64,000 nt of DNA, taken from the NCBI RefSeq assembly GCF_936916975.1, contig NZ_CAKZGO010000004.1:62001-126000 (forward strand). The letters run 5' to 3'. Below, one piece after another: positions 25,043-34,314 of this stretch (position 1 is the stretch's first letter; each line of letters opens with the position of its first letter). The position numbers and the translations under genes are program-made. The notes beneath the pieces are model-generated. The model ran no database searches and was not told the DNA's origin. It saw nothing but the letters and a program-made list of their open reading frames with translations. Source of the DNA: an uncultured Dongia sp. GTDB taxonomy: Bacteria > Pseudomonadota > Alphaproteobacteria > Dongiales > Dongiaceae.

Positions 25043-27361
25043 ATGAATGCACCAACGGTCATGGTGGTGGAAGACGAACGGATCGTGGCGCTCAATCTGT
25101 GCCGCACGCTGACCAGGCTCGGCTACAACGCATCGACCATCATTTCCAACGGCATCGACGCCCTGCGGCATATCGCGGAGACGAGGCCCGATATCGTCCT
25201 CATGGACATCCATATCGACGGCGACATGGACGGGATCGAAACGGCGGCGCGCATTCCCGAGAACCTGATGCTGCCGGTCATCTATCTCACCGCCTATTCG
25301 GAAGACGCGACGCTCGACCGGGCGCGCACCACAAAGCCTTATGGCTATCTGGTGAAACCGTTTTCGGAACGCGAGTTGCACGCCACCATCACCATGGCGC
25401 TGCAACGGCGCGTCAGCGACGTCGCCGTGCGTGAGAGTGAGGAACGTTTGCGCCTGGCGCTGGCGGCGGCCGAACTCGGTTCCTGGGAGGTCGACCCCGA
25501 TACGGGGCAGATTCTGTGCAAGGACCATGAAGGCTGGTTGTCGGATGCGACACCGCGGCTGGTGGCCGAAAGCTTTCGTGAGTTCCTGCCCACGGTTCAC
25601 AGGGCCGACCAGGATCTGGTCCGCGCCGCCTTCAATCAGGTCAGCACGCAGAGCGAACTCTGCGAGGTCGAGTTCCGCAAGCCAGCCGCCGACGGCAGCG
25701 AGCGCTGGTTCCGCGTCATCGGCAAGACCTTTGCCAGCGACACCGACCGGCGGCGGCGCCTGCTGGGCGTCGTGCGCGATATAACGGCCCTGAAGCAAAA
25801 GGATCAGGAGCAGCGCGCCTCGGAACAGAGCTACCGCGCGCTCATTTCCAGCATCGACGGTATCGTCTGGGAAGCAGATCCCAGCCGCAACAGGATCACC
25901 TATGTCAGCGACAGTGCTGAGCGCGTGCTCGGCTATTCGCCCGAGCAATGGATGACGGAACCCCTGTTCTGGGAGCGGCGCCTCCACCGGGACGATGCCG
26001 CACAGGCGATCGCCGAATATACCGTGGCCATCGCCGCCGGACAGTCCTACGCGTCGACCTATCGCATGATCGACAGCAAGGGTGACATCGTCTGGATGCA
26101 CGAAGTCGTATCGGCCATATTGCGGGACGGTCTGCCCGTTTTGATGCGCGGCGTCATCATCGACATCACCGACCTCAAAAAAGCCGAGACCGAGATCGCA
26201 TTGGCATCGCAACGCCTCGCTGAAAGCGAACAGCGGCTAGCCGCCATTCTCGATACGGCGGCGATCGGCATCGTCACGGTCGACGAGAAGTTTCGCATCA
26301 TTTCCTTCAACCGCGAGGCCGAGAACATTTTCGGCTACACGGCCGAAGCGACGATCGGTAAAACGCTCGAGCATCTGCTGCCGGACTCGTTCCGCGACCG
26401 GCACCAAGAGCAGATGCGAGGATTCCTGCGGGGCGATGGGAAAAGCCGGGCGATGGGCAGCTGGCGCACGGTGACGGGCTTGGCCGCCGATGGCCGCATC
26501 ATTCCGCTGGCCACGATCATCTCCCAGGTATCGGTAGGTGGCCGAACAACTCTAACGGCGATCATGCGCGACATGACCGAAACCCAGAAGAGCGAGGCGG
26601 AACTGCGCCGCCTGCTCAACGACCGAGAAATCGCGGTCGCCACCGCCGAAGCCGCCAACATGGCAAAATCGAGTTTCCTCGCGGTGATGAGCCACGAACT
26701 GCGTACGCCGCTCAACGCCATCATCGGCTTCTCCGAGCTGATGGGCCAGGAAGTCATGGGTCCGATCGGCAATGAACACTACCGCCAATACATCGCTGAT
26801 ATCCATCAAAGCGGCCAATTGCTGCTGACCCATGTCAACAGCATCCTCGACCTGTCGCGCATCGAATCCGGCCGGCATGAACTCAACCTCGTCGGACTGG
26901 GCTTTGCGGATGTCTGGGATCAGGTCGCCGGCACATTGACCGTCAACGCGCTCACCAAGGGCGTCGCCTTGCAGCTGGAAGATATCAACAGCGATGTGAG
27001 GTTCCGTGGCGATCGCAATGCGGTGGCACAGGTCCTCCTTAATCTTGTCTCCAACGCCATCAAATTCACGCCGGCCGGAGGAAAGATCGACATCGGCCTG
27101 GCGAATACGGGCCGCGACAAAGAGGTTGCGATCTTCGTCCGCGACAACGGCCGCGGCATTCCCGCCGACCGATTGACCGATGTGCTGAAGCCGTTTGTGC
27201 AGGTGTCTGACACCTATGCCCGCGATACCGGCGGTGTGGGGTTGGGTCTCGCCATCTGCAAATCACTGGTCGAGGCCATGTCCGGCCGTATCGCGATCGA
27301 CAGCACCCTTGGCCAGGGCACCACGGTAAGGGTCTTCCTGCCGCGCTGGACGGATTCCTAG
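25043..27361 (+). CDS. hybrid kinase: receiver, three PAS domains, HisKA and ATPase
   Basis: This 772-residue signalling protein starts with a receiver domain (about residues 5-120) whose phospho-acceptor is Asp55 in DIVLMDIHIDG and whose Lys is in YGYLVKPFSE. Three PAS/PAC units follow (about 128-245, 255-380 and 395-520). HisKA follows with His551 in VMSHELRTPLNA. HATPase_c has LLNLVSNAIKFTPAGG and DNGRGIPADRL. The receiver is at the N-terminus, the reverse of usual hybrid kinases. ATG at 25043 is chosen over an upstream GTG-like start at 25004, which overlaps the previous gene. The preceding HWE kinase may phosphorylate this receiver (inference). Confidence 0.87.
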   Translation: MNAPTVMVVEDERIVALNLCRTLTRLGYNASTIISNGIDALRHIAETRPDIVLMDIHIDGDMDGIETAARIPENLMLPVIYLTAYSEDATLDRARTTKPYGYLVKPFSERELHATITMALQRRVSDVAVRESEERLRLALAAAELGSWEVDPDTGQILCKDHEGWLSDATPRLVAESFREFLPTVHRADQDLVRAAFNQVSTQSELCEVEFRKPAADGSERWFRVIGKTFASDTDRRRRLLGVVRDITALKQKDQEQRASEQSYRALISSIDGIVWEADPSRNRITYVSDSAERVLGYSPEQWMTEPLFWERRLHRDDAAQAIAEYTVAIAAGQSYASTYRMIDSKGDIVWMHEVVSAILRDGLPVLMRGVIIDITDLKKAETEIALASQRLAESEQRLAAILDTAAIGIVTVDEKFRIISFNREAENIFGYTAEATIGKTLEHLLPDSFRDRHQEQMRGFLRGDGKSRAMGSWRTVTGLAADGRIIPLATIISQVSVGGRTTLTAIMRDMTETQKSEAELRRLLNDREIAVATAEAANMAKSSFLAVMSHELRTPLNAIIGFSELMGQEVMGPIGNEHYRQYIADIHQSGQLLLTHVNSILDLSRIESGRHELNLVGLGFADVWDQVAGTLTVNALTKGVALQLEDINSDVRFRGDRNAVAQVLLNLVSNAIKFTPAGGKIDIGLANTGRDKEVAIFVRDNGRGIPADRLTDVLKPFVQVSDTYARDTGGVGLGLAICKSLVEAMSGRIAIDSTLGQGTTVRVFLPRWTDS

Positions 27362-28690
27362 CTAGTGCTCCGACCGGGCCCGCCGCAATTCATGCGACAG
27401 GCGGATTTTTGCAGCGAGTGTGAAAAGAGGCCCGCTCGGCACCCATTTGGGCTTTTCCTGCGCCAGCGCATTGGCAATGAGGGGCGAGCTGCCGCCGCTG
27501 GCATGTTCCGCCATCAATTTGCCGAGCAACGTCCCGCGCGCGACTCCGGCGCCATTATAGCATCCGGCCGCGAACAGGCCGGGCGACAACGCCTCGAACA
27601 CGAAGCGCCCGTTGCGGCTGGCGCACATATGGCCTGACCAGGTGTATTGGATGGCGTCCGACCCTAAGAACGGGAAGCGATTCTTCAGGCCCATCTCGTG
27701 CCAGGCACGGCGCTTTGCCAGCATGTCCGCACTGATGCCGGCCGGCTCGTATTCCGCCGTGTTGCGCATGAGGATGCGGCGGTCGGCGGTCAGGCGCACC
27801 GTGGCACCGCCTTCGATCGGGCACAGCATGCCCCAGGGCGCCGCTCGCCCGATCTGCTGTTCCTCATCCTCCGTCAGCGGCCGCGTGAGGCTGGCGGTGA
27901 GCGAGATCGGGAAAACCTGGTTCCGCTTCAATCCCAACCGCGGCATGAACGCATTGAGGCCGACGATGACATGGGCGGCACTGATGCTGCCATCCCGCAG
28001 GGTGACCACGGCGCCGCCACCCGGTCGCACCGTCACCTTCACTGCGTCGGTGTTCTCATAGATTTCGATCTGGGAGGGCAGCGTGTCGATCAATCCCTTG
28101 GCAAAGCGCGCCGGCTGCAGCAGGGCATTGCCCGCCCCGATCCACAGGCCATGGCGATAGAAGGAAATCCCCAGCCGCGCCTTCAGCGCCGCCTCCTCCA
28201 GCAACTCCGCCTCGCCGCCGACATCGACGATATCGCGCAGGATTGCCGCGCGCCGGGCAAATTTATTCGCCTCACGCACGGCAAAGATATAGCCCTTGGC
28301 CTCGTAATCGCAATCGATCGCCAGCTCGCCAACCAGCCGCTTCACTTCCGCCCCGGCAGCCCGGTGGATGTCCCATTGCGCCTGATAGTCGGCGCGCTTT
28401 GCGAGGGTGCCAAGGCCACCGCGCGGCATTTCCATCGACACGCTGAAGCCAGAATTGCGGCCGCTCGCCCCCTGCCCCAATTGCCGGCGATCAATCAGCA
28501 TGATCCGCGCATCGCTATGGAGCTCGGCCAATCGCCGTGCCGCGGCCAGGCCGGTGAAGCCACCGCCGATCACCAGCCAATCGGTCTTGTGCTCGCCCGA
28601 GAGCTTGGGAAACGCGCGGTACTCGCCGGCAAGTGCCACCCAGCCACTGCGATCTGTCACCTTGGTCCGCGTCGTGTCAGTTTGGCCCAT
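27362..28690 (-). CDS. FAD-dependent oxidoreductase of the DAO family (gamma-glutamylputrescine oxidase-like)
   Basis: This 442-residue flavoenzyme has a Rossmann motif in DWLVIGGGFTGLAAARRLAEL. The following GASGRNSGFSVSME is characteristic of gamma-glutamylputrescine oxidase PuuB and related amine-oxidising DAO proteins. The C-terminal FAD motif is FAAGCYNGAGVARGTLLGKLMAE. It oxidises a secondary or primary amine with O2; the physiological amine is unproven. No other puu gene is next to it. ATG at 28690 is selected: GGTGGGGG lies seven bases upstream and this leaves 14 bases to the preceding gene. It may share a transcript with the VWA genes upstream, but no functional link is evident. Confidence 0.85.
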   Translation of the reverse strand: MGQTDTTRTKVTDRSGWVALAGEYRAFPKLSGEHKTDWLVIGGGFTGLAAARRLAELHSDARIMLIDRRQLGQGASGRNSGFSVSMEMPRGGLGTLAKRADYQAQWDIHRAAGAEVKRLVGELAIDCDYEAKGYIFAVREANKFARRAAILRDIVDVGGEAELLEEAALKARLGISFYRHGLWIGAGNALLQPARFAKGLIDTLPSQIEIYENTDAVKVTVRPGGGAVVTLRDGSISAAHVIVGLNAFMPRLGLKRNQVFPISLTASLTRPLTEDEEQQIGRAAPWGMLCPIEGGATVRLTADRRILMRNTAEYEPAGISADMLAKRRAWHEMGLKNRFPFLGSDAIQYTWSGHMCASRNGRFVFEALSPGLFAAGCYNGAGVARGTLLGKLMAEHASGGSSPLIANALAQEKPKWVPSGPLFTLAAKIRLSHELRRARSEH

Positions 28691-28704
28691 GTCACTGCCC
28701 CCAC

Positions 28705-29109
28705 CTATCTCAGGGTCAGGACTTCCCAACCCGCCGGCACCTTGGGTGCTGCTGCCGTGGTGACATAGACGATCCGCTCGGCGTTGGCGAGGTCCGCGGC
28801 CTGCGCGACCTTGGCAAGACGCCCATCATCGCGCGGCGCATAGGGGGTGACGCGGCTGAAATTGAGCTGGTCGCTCCAGCCGTGGACCGGCCCCTTATCG
28901 GTAAAAGCCGCATATTCGGTGTAGCGTGCCTCATCCAGCGTATCGATGGCGACCTTCGCCCGGTCCCAGCTCGCCGCCATCGGATAGGAGGAATCGAGGA
29001 CCACCGCCACCCGGTGCGGTGCCTCGGTCAGGCGCAGATGCGTTGCCCCCGCCGCCCCGCCCCAGGCGAGAGCGGCCACCACCAGCCAGATCGAAAACAG
29101 CTTGCCCAT
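28705..29109 (-). CDS. small secreted VWA-like protein of unknown function
   Basis: This 134-residue protein has a signal peptide (MGKLFSIWLVVAALAWGGAAG) and then a compact domain. The segment HRVAVVLDSSYPMAASWDRAK looks like the first strand and MIDAS loop of a von Willebrand A domain. In place of DxSxS it has Asp-Ser-Ser-Tyr-Pro, and the expected later metal ligands are not obvious. The chosen ATG is 6 bases after GAGG; a GTG at 29121 would overlap the preceding stop. It is the last gene in the TelA/VWA cluster. It may be a reduced accessory to the full VWA lipoprotein. Function unknown. Confidence 0.7.
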   Translation of the reverse strand: MGKLFSIWLVVAALAWGGAAGATHLRLTEAPHRVAVVLDSSYPMAASWDRAKVAIDTLDEARYTEYAAFTDKGPVHGWSDQLNFSRVTPYAPRDDGRLAKVAQAADLANAERIVYVTTAAAPKVPAGWEVLTLR

Positions 29110-29117
29110 TTGTGACC

Positions 29118-30836
29118 TCACATCTGCGAGTTGAGCATGGCACTGATCTTATAGGCGACATCGTCGACACCCGCCTTGATGCTCGCCGCTTCAACGAGAT
29201 TGGAAACCTGACCCAGCACCTTGAGGTCCGCCTCGAAGCCGATGGTATGGACCGGAATGCGCATGCCGCGCACGATCGGCGCCAGATCGTCAAAGACATG
29301 ACCTTCATTCGTCTCGCCATCGGTGAGCACGAACAGCATCGGCTTGGCGTTGGGGTCCTTCTTCAGCTCCTCCTCCAGCACCCGGAGCGAGACCGCGATG
29401 CCGTCGAACATGGCCGTGCCGCCACCCACCGACATCTCGTCAACGGCTTTCAGGAACCGCGCCTTCTGCAGGAAGGTGAACGGCGCCGGCTCCAGCACCG
29501 TGCGCACATCGCTCGAGAACACGACGAGGCCGATCGAGTTCTTGGGCGAGATCGCGGTGACGCCGGCTTCCAGCGCCGCCTTCAGATTGGTGATGCGCGG
29601 ACCTTCCATTGAGCCGGACAGATCCGCCAGGAACACGGCGACGATGCGCTTGCCGGCATCCTTCTTCTGCTTCCAGATCTTCTGCGCCTCAATCAGCGTC
29701 TGCCCGGACGGCACCGGGAAGGCCGAGGCCCAGGGCTCGCCCTCCTCGAATCCGTATGACTGCGCCAGCTTCTGCATCTCCGAGCCCGCCGCAAACCCGG
29801 CAAAGGCCTCCATGGTCTCGATCTGCGCCGGCGTCGCACTCTCCAGCGCATAAAGCGGGTTGTCATGGCGCACGCCGAACGGCACGAAGCGATAGCCCGA
29901 TTTCAGGCTGTCCGTGTTGACGAAGGTCTGCCGCTCCATGACGAAGGTATCGAGGCTGCCGTCATTGGCGACCGAATCGCGCATCTGCATGGTGGTCTGT
30001 GCGATGAAGGGGATGTTCTTCTGGAACGCCTCAAGTGCTGCCGTCACGTCAGGCGACAACAGTTTGGCCTCGTTCTTGTTGGCGAACTGCTCCAGCACCG
30101 AGACCAGGAAGTTGAGGCCGGTCGAGGAGGCAAACGGGTCGGTATAGCCGGCCACCGCCTTGCCCTGCACCACATCGTCGACGACTTCGGCAATGCCGAC
30201 GCTGCCGCGCTCATCCTCAATGCGCTTGGCCATGTCTTCCTTCATGACGATGCCGGCGGTGTTGCCGACCAGGCGCGGGCTGATCAATTGCGTCTTCACG
30301 CCGCGCGCTTCCGCCATGCGCACCCACAACTCGTTGGATGGCGTGAAGCCAGCGGGCTTCCCCTGCCCCCAGGCAATGAGGTCATAGGCTGTACCCGAAG
30401 CAATCGAGCGCAAGGCGATCCTGGCCGTGCTGCCGTCAGACAGGCGATGGTTGCTGGCGTTGAACTTGGTCACCGCCTCGACCATCCAGCCATCGGTGCC
30501 CTTGCCGGACTTTTCGGTCGAGGCAAAGATCTCTGTCACCGTGGCGCCACTGACAACCCCCGGATCAACGGTCAGCGGAAAGCTGTCGACCGGCGGCAGC
30601 TTGGGCGCCGTCTCGGCCGGCGCTGTGGCGACGGCTTCCGCCGATCCGACCGGTTCGGCGCGCGACTGCACATCCTTCAGCAGCTTGGTGAGCCGGCTGG
30701 AAGCTTCCTCACGGCTGATCACCTTGGGGCCGCTCTGCGCCGTATCGCCCTTCTGCTCCTCGCAGGCAGCGGTCAGCAGCAACACACCGGCCAGGGCCGT
30801 CATCAATCCCGTCTTCAGGCTGACGAAAGATCGCAT
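29118..30836 (-). CDS. lipoprotein with substrate-binding and von Willebrand A domains
   Basis: This 572-residue envelope protein has a lipobox (LLTAAC, modified Cys25). A periplasmic binding-protein-like region (about 60-370) follows. A full VWA domain (about 395-570) has MIDAS DLSGSM (Asp405, Ser407, Ser409), a GGGTAMFDG loop and a third metal site near LTDGETNEG. Binding-protein/VWA proteins are often encoded with TelA or ter-type stress genes. It lies 59 bases after telA on the same strand. ATG at 30836 follows GAGGAG by ten bases. The alternative TTG at 30854 lies within that ribosome site. The ligand and partner are unknown. Confidence 0.88.
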   Translation of the reverse strand: MRSFVSLKTGLMTALAGVLLLTAACEEQKGDTAQSGPKVISREEASSRLTKLLKDVQSRAEPVGSAEAVATAPAETAPKLPPVDSFPLTVDPGVVSGATVTEIFASTEKSGKGTDGWMVEAVTKFNASNHRLSDGSTARIALRSIASGTAYDLIAWGQGKPAGFTPSNELWVRMAEARGVKTQLISPRLVGNTAGIVMKEDMAKRIEDERGSVGIAEVVDDVVQGKAVAGYTDPFASSTGLNFLVSVLEQFANKNEAKLLSPDVTAALEAFQKNIPFIAQTTMQMRDSVANDGSLDTFVMERQTFVNTDSLKSGYRFVPFGVRHDNPLYALESATPAQIETMEAFAGFAAGSEMQKLAQSYGFEEGEPWASAFPVPSGQTLIEAQKIWKQKKDAGKRIVAVFLADLSGSMEGPRITNLKAALEAGVTAISPKNSIGLVVFSSDVRTVLEPAPFTFLQKARFLKAVDEMSVGGGTAMFDGIAVSLRVLEEELKKDPNAKPMLFVLTDGETNEGHVFDDLAPIVRGMRIPVHTIGFEADLKVLGQVSNLVEAASIKAGVDDVAYKISAMLNSQM

Positions 30837-30895
30837 CTTACGCGCACTCCTCAAAAATCAGGCTCCAGGAATCAGATGGGCTACCAAAGAAGAAT

Positions 30896-31999
30896 TTAGT
30901 TCTGCTCAACCGTGGGCGCCGCGGCGCGCCCTTTCTCGAGCCGCTTGATCGCCTCTTCGCCGACATCAGCCAGGCGATCGAAGGCCAGGATCTGCTCTGC
31001 CATTTTTGGCAGCGCATTGCGGCGATAATTTGACACATCCTCGATCGCCGCGAAGATGTCGCGGAAGGCACCTTCCAGCGCCTTGATGTCGAGGCTGGCA
31101 TTGGATGCCTGCTTCTGGATGGCGGCACCCTGCGTCTTCAACCGTTCCGCCGTGCCGGCGATGATGTCCGAGGTGGTCTTGTTGAGCGCATCGATCTTGG
31201 TCAGCGCGATCTTCTGGTTGGCCAGCGCCAACGCAACCGTCACACCGACCTCCAACGCCCGTACCGTCACGTTGACCGCCCGATCGACACCGCTGATCAG
31301 CTCCTTGTTGTTCTCGATGATGACGTCGAGCGCCATCACCCCCTGCTGGTTGACCGCCATCTGCTGGCCAAGATCGAGCTGCCGCTGGCGCAGCTTGAAC
31401 AGCAGCTGTTCCTCGATGAAGCGCTTCTGGGCTTCATCGGCACCGCTGGTCTTGGCAACCAGCGCCTCATCCAAGGCCTTGGCGAAGACCAAACGCTTGT
31501 CGATCACCTTGGTGGCGCGGCGCATGTCATCGCGGTCATCGGCGATGGTGATGTTGTCGCGCTTCAGCTGATCCTGGCTCGACTTCAGCGAATTGACGAC
31601 AGCGTCAATCACCGTCTGCGCGCTTTCGAACTGGGTGAAATAGCGCTTGATCGGCGAGCCCACCAGCGGCAGCAGGCCCAGCGTGCGGCTCAGCCAGCCG
31701 GCCTCGAAATCGAATTTCGCCGGATCCAGCGCCTCGACCTGCTCCTTCAACTGCACCAGCCCTTTGGCGACCGGCCCGCCATCATCGGCGGCGGCAGCCA
31801 GGCTCTTGATCGGCTGGCGCAGCATGGCGCTCCGCCGCGTCGCCTCTTCCTGTGCGTCGCGGCCAAGGCTTTCGATCTCGACCACCACGCTGGGATCGCT
31901 GGACAGCGCCGCCAGTTGGTCGGCAGCATTGCGCGCCAGCGCCGTCACATCGGCGCTATCGCTGTCGAGGGCGGCATTCGCGGGCAGCGTATTGGTCAT
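30896..31999 (-). CDS. telA: TelA-family toxic-anion (tellurite) resistance protein
   Basis: This 367-residue cytoplasmic, largely helical protein belongs to the TelA (PF05816) family. Recognised segments are GWLSRTLGLLPLVGSPIKRYFTQ, split over the family's first conserved block, and the glutamine-rich QRQLDLGQQMAVNQQGVMALDVI. A coiled-coil C-terminal half ends in GRAAAPTVEQN. TelA proteins confer tellurite and colicin or antibiotic tolerance in several bacteria through an undefined envelope function. The ribosome site AGGAC precedes the ATG. It lies between a two-helix coiled-coil membrane protein and the VWA lipoprotein, the same order in transcription. Confidence 0.9.
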   Translation of the reverse strand: MTNTLPANAALDSDSADVTALARNAADQLAALSSDPSVVVEIESLGRDAQEEATRRSAMLRQPIKSLAAAADDGGPVAKGLVQLKEQVEALDPAKFDFEAGWLSRTLGLLPLVGSPIKRYFTQFESAQTVIDAVVNSLKSSQDQLKRDNITIADDRDDMRRATKVIDKRLVFAKALDEALVAKTSGADEAQKRFIEEQLLFKLRQRQLDLGQQMAVNQQGVMALDVIIENNKELISGVDRAVNVTVRALEVGVTVALALANQKIALTKIDALNKTTSDIIAGTAERLKTQGAAIQKQASNASLDIKALEGAFRDIFAAIEDVSNYRRNALPKMAEQILAFDRLADVGEEAIKRLEKGRAAAPTVEQN

Positions 32000-32126
32000 G
32001 TCCTGTCCCCTTATCGGCAGATGGTTTGTCGGCAGGCGGTCTTCGGCCAGGCTGAAATCAGTCGGGCGATTTCCAGGCAGTCGGTTTGTCGGCGTGACAT
32101 CAAAAACGGTTCACGCCAGCCTTGGT

Positions 32127-32870
32127 TCACGTCAAACGCGCAGCATAGCGCCCGGTGCGGGCAGCCAATGCCTCCAATTCCTTGATCGTCGTCGCCGCAT
32201 CCGGCCCGGAACTCGTCTTGGTCGAGGCCAGCGCCGAGGATGCGCGGTCGAGCACCGTGAGCGCTGCCTCGTTGGTGGCGAGCAGCTTGCCCAGACGCGC
32301 CTGCTGCTCGCGGCCGAGGTCGAGCCGTTCGGTCAGCGCCTTGATCTCATCGGCCGCATTGGTATCGTGCTGTAATTCCTTCAGCCGCTTCTCGGCATAG
32401 GGTGCATCCAGCCTGCTCGCCGCGCGCAAGGTGATGGCGCATTCGCGCAACCCATCGACCGCGGCCAGAAAGACCTGCTCGGCCAGGCCCAGATAGCGGC
32501 CATAGGTCACCTCGCCCTCATCCATGCGATGTTTCAGCACCTCGGCCAGCACGTCATGCTTTTCCTGCAGCGCCTTCAATTGCGCCACACCCTGCGTGGC
32601 ACCGAGCTTGGTCAACTGTTCGGCCAGCTCGTCGAGATCGCCTGCGGCATCCGCCGTGACGGCGAGGCTGAGATTGACGCGGAACGCATCAGAGCGCGCC
32701 AGCATCACCAGCCACAACAGGAACAGCACAGCGCCCAGCGCCGCCGCGACGGCAATGCGCTCCACATCCTGGCCGAACCAATAGAGGAATCCGGCGGCGG
32801 CGGCGACGGACAGGGCCAAGGCGACAAACGTCAACGGATGAGTCGCTGCAGCCTGCAATGGTCTCGACAT
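32127..32870 (-). CDS. two-TM coiled-coil membrane protein linked to TelA
   Basis: This 247-residue protein has two N-terminal membrane helices (about residues 11-31 and 38-58). A long cytoplasmic helical domain (about 70-245) follows with heptad-like repeats such as DLDELAEQLTKLGA and EIKALTERLDLGREQQARLGKLL. No catalytic motif is visible and I do not recognise the family. It opens the TelA/VWA cluster, 127 bases upstream of telA, and could tether TelA to the inner membrane. That is inference from topology and position. The start follows GAGGGGCG by one base pair of spacing; another start is not obvious. Confidence 0.7.
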   Translation of the reverse strand: MSRPLQAAATHPLTFVALALSVAAAAGFLYWFGQDVERIAVAAALGAVLFLLWLVMLARSDAFRVNLSLAVTADAAGDLDELAEQLTKLGATQGVAQLKALQEKHDVLAEVLKHRMDEGEVTYGRYLGLAEQVFLAAVDGLRECAITLRAASRLDAPYAEKRLKELQHDTNAADEIKALTERLDLGREQQARLGKLLATNEAALTVLDRASSALASTKTSSGPDAATTIKELEALAARTGRYAARLT

Positions 32871-32971
32871 CGCCCCTCGCTGGTGGTGAAAGCCCGTTCC
32901 CGGGTTTCCGCCGGTGAAAACGGTCTAAAGATGGGGAAGAATCCCCGTCAGCGCAACCTTTGGTGGGCTAT

Positions 32972-33454
32972 TTATTGCGCAAGGTCCGCAACCCGGCCGT
33001 TTGTCACGCGCTGCAGATCAGCCGGACTCAATCGAAACACGGCATTAGGCGCCCCGGCCGCCGCCCAGATATCGCTATAACGTTGCAGATCCTGATCGAT
33101 CAACACGACGACGTTGCCGATGTGTCCCACCGGTGCGACACCGCCGATGGCAAAGCCGGTCTCGGTGCGCACGAAGTCGGCGTCGGCCTTGCCGACCTTT
33201 TCGCCCAGCAGCGCACTCAGTTTCTTTTCGTCGACACGGTTGATGCCCGACGCGATCACCAGGATCGCGCGGCCCGACTCCTTGGCGCGGAAGACCAGCG
33301 ACTTCGCAATCTGCGCCACGTCGCAGCCGATGGCAGCTGCCGCATCGGCAGCCGTGCGGGTCGAGGCGTCGAATTCCTTGATCTCGGCTGTGAGTCCCAC
33401 CGCCGTCAATGCTGCCCGAACCCGCCCGACGCTGCCGACTGCGCTGCTGCTCAA
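32972..33454 (-). CDS. YbaK/ProX-family aminoacyl-tRNA deacylase
   Basis: This 160-residue editing domain hydrolyses mischarged tRNA such as Cys-tRNA(Pro) or Ala-tRNA(Pro). The conserved active-site lysine lies in CDVAQIAKSLVFRAK (about residues 43-57). The downstream GFAIGGVAPVGH is the family substrate pocket. The N-terminal part DASTRTAADAAAAIG is typical of YbaK. The start is assigned to TTG at 33454, overlapping the proC stop by four bases (TTGA). This keeps the domain complete; a longer reading to 33637 would run through proC. It is probably translationally coupled to proC. Confidence 0.86.
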   Translation of the reverse strand: MSSSAVGSVGRVRAALTAVGLTAEIKEFDASTRTAADAAAAIGCDVAQIAKSLVFRAKESGRAILVIASGINRVDEKKLSALLGEKVGKADADFVRTETGFAIGGVAPVGHIGNVVVLIDQDLQRYSDIWAAAGAPNAVFRLSPADLQRVTNGRVADLAQ

Positions 33455-34278
33455 TTGGCGAGCTCGCGCGAGCGTTTCGTGGCGGCGGCGATGGCGCGGT
33501 TCATCAGCGGCTGGATGCCATCCTCCGCCATCAGCACGTTGACGGCTTCGAGCGTGGTGCCCTTGGGGCTCATCACCGCCTGGCGCAAGGCGGTCGCCGA
33601 CTCCGTCGATTGATAGGCAAGCTCGCCGGAGCCGCACACCGTGGAGCGCGCCAGCTGCATCGCGAGATCGGCGGGGAGGCCGTTGACGCGGCCGGCTTCC
33701 GCCAGCGCTTCGATCAGCAGGAAGACATAGGCCGGGCCACCGCCGGAGACCGCCGTCACCTGGTTGAGCAGCTGCTCGTCATCGACCCACGCCACCTCGC
33801 CCACCGCTGCGAGCAACTGGCCGCAGAGATCGAGGATGGGGGCTGGCACCTGGGGGTCGCGGCAGATCACCGTCATGCCGCGGCTGACCGCCGCCGGTGT
33901 GTTCGGCATCGAGCGCACGATGAGCGCATCGGCGCCGAGCTTCTCCTTGAAATAGGCGACCGTCTTGCCGGCCGCGATCGACAGGAAGGTCGTGCTGGGG
34001 CTGGCCATCTTTTTGTAATGCGTGAGGGCCTCGTCCATGAATTGCGGCTTTACGGCAAGCAGCACGATCGCGGGCTCGAGGCCGGCCGGCAGCTGGTCCG
34101 GGCTGGTCATGATATGGACACCCGCGGCCTGGACGTCGTCCAACTCCTTGGGCGCCAGGTCGACGACATAGACCTGGGTGGGCTCGACGCCTTGGCCCAG
34201 CCAACCACGCAGCAGCGCGCCGCCCATCTTGCCGCAGCCGACCAGCAGCAGCGCGCCCGGTAATGTCAACTTGGCCAT
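33451..34278 (-). CDS. proC: pyrroline-5-carboxylate reductase
   Basis: The 275-residue enzyme makes proline from pyrroline 5-carboxylate with NAD(P)H. Its Rossmann motif is LLVGCGKMGGALLRGWL (about residues 10-26). The conserved MPNTPAAVSRGMT (about 128-140) and the C-terminal signature SGGGPAYVFLLIEALAEAG (about 169-187) are present. The latter includes the dimer and substrate-binding helix. Length is normal for ProC. It is transcribed after the YbjN gene. A small hairpin (34282-34306, seven-base arms) lies in the 36-base gap. The YbaK-like deacylase overlaps the stop, forming a proline/prolyl-tRNA pair. Confidence 0.95.
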   Translation of the reverse strand: MAKLTLPGALLLVGCGKMGGALLRGWLGQGVEPTQVYVVDLAPKELDDVQAAGVHIMTSPDQLPAGLEPAIVLLAVKPQFMDEALTHYKKMASPSTTFLSIAAGKTVAYFKEKLGADALIVRSMPNTPAAVSRGMTVICRDPQVPAPILDLCGQLLAAVGEVAWVDDEQLLNQVTAVSGGGPAYVFLLIEALAEAGRVNGLPADLAMQLARSTVCGSGELAYQSTESATALRQAVMSPKGTTLEAVNVLMAEDGIQPLMNRAIAAATKRSRELAN

Positions 34279-34314
34279 GAAACCGCCCCTTACATGTTCG
34301 GGCGGTCGTCGATG

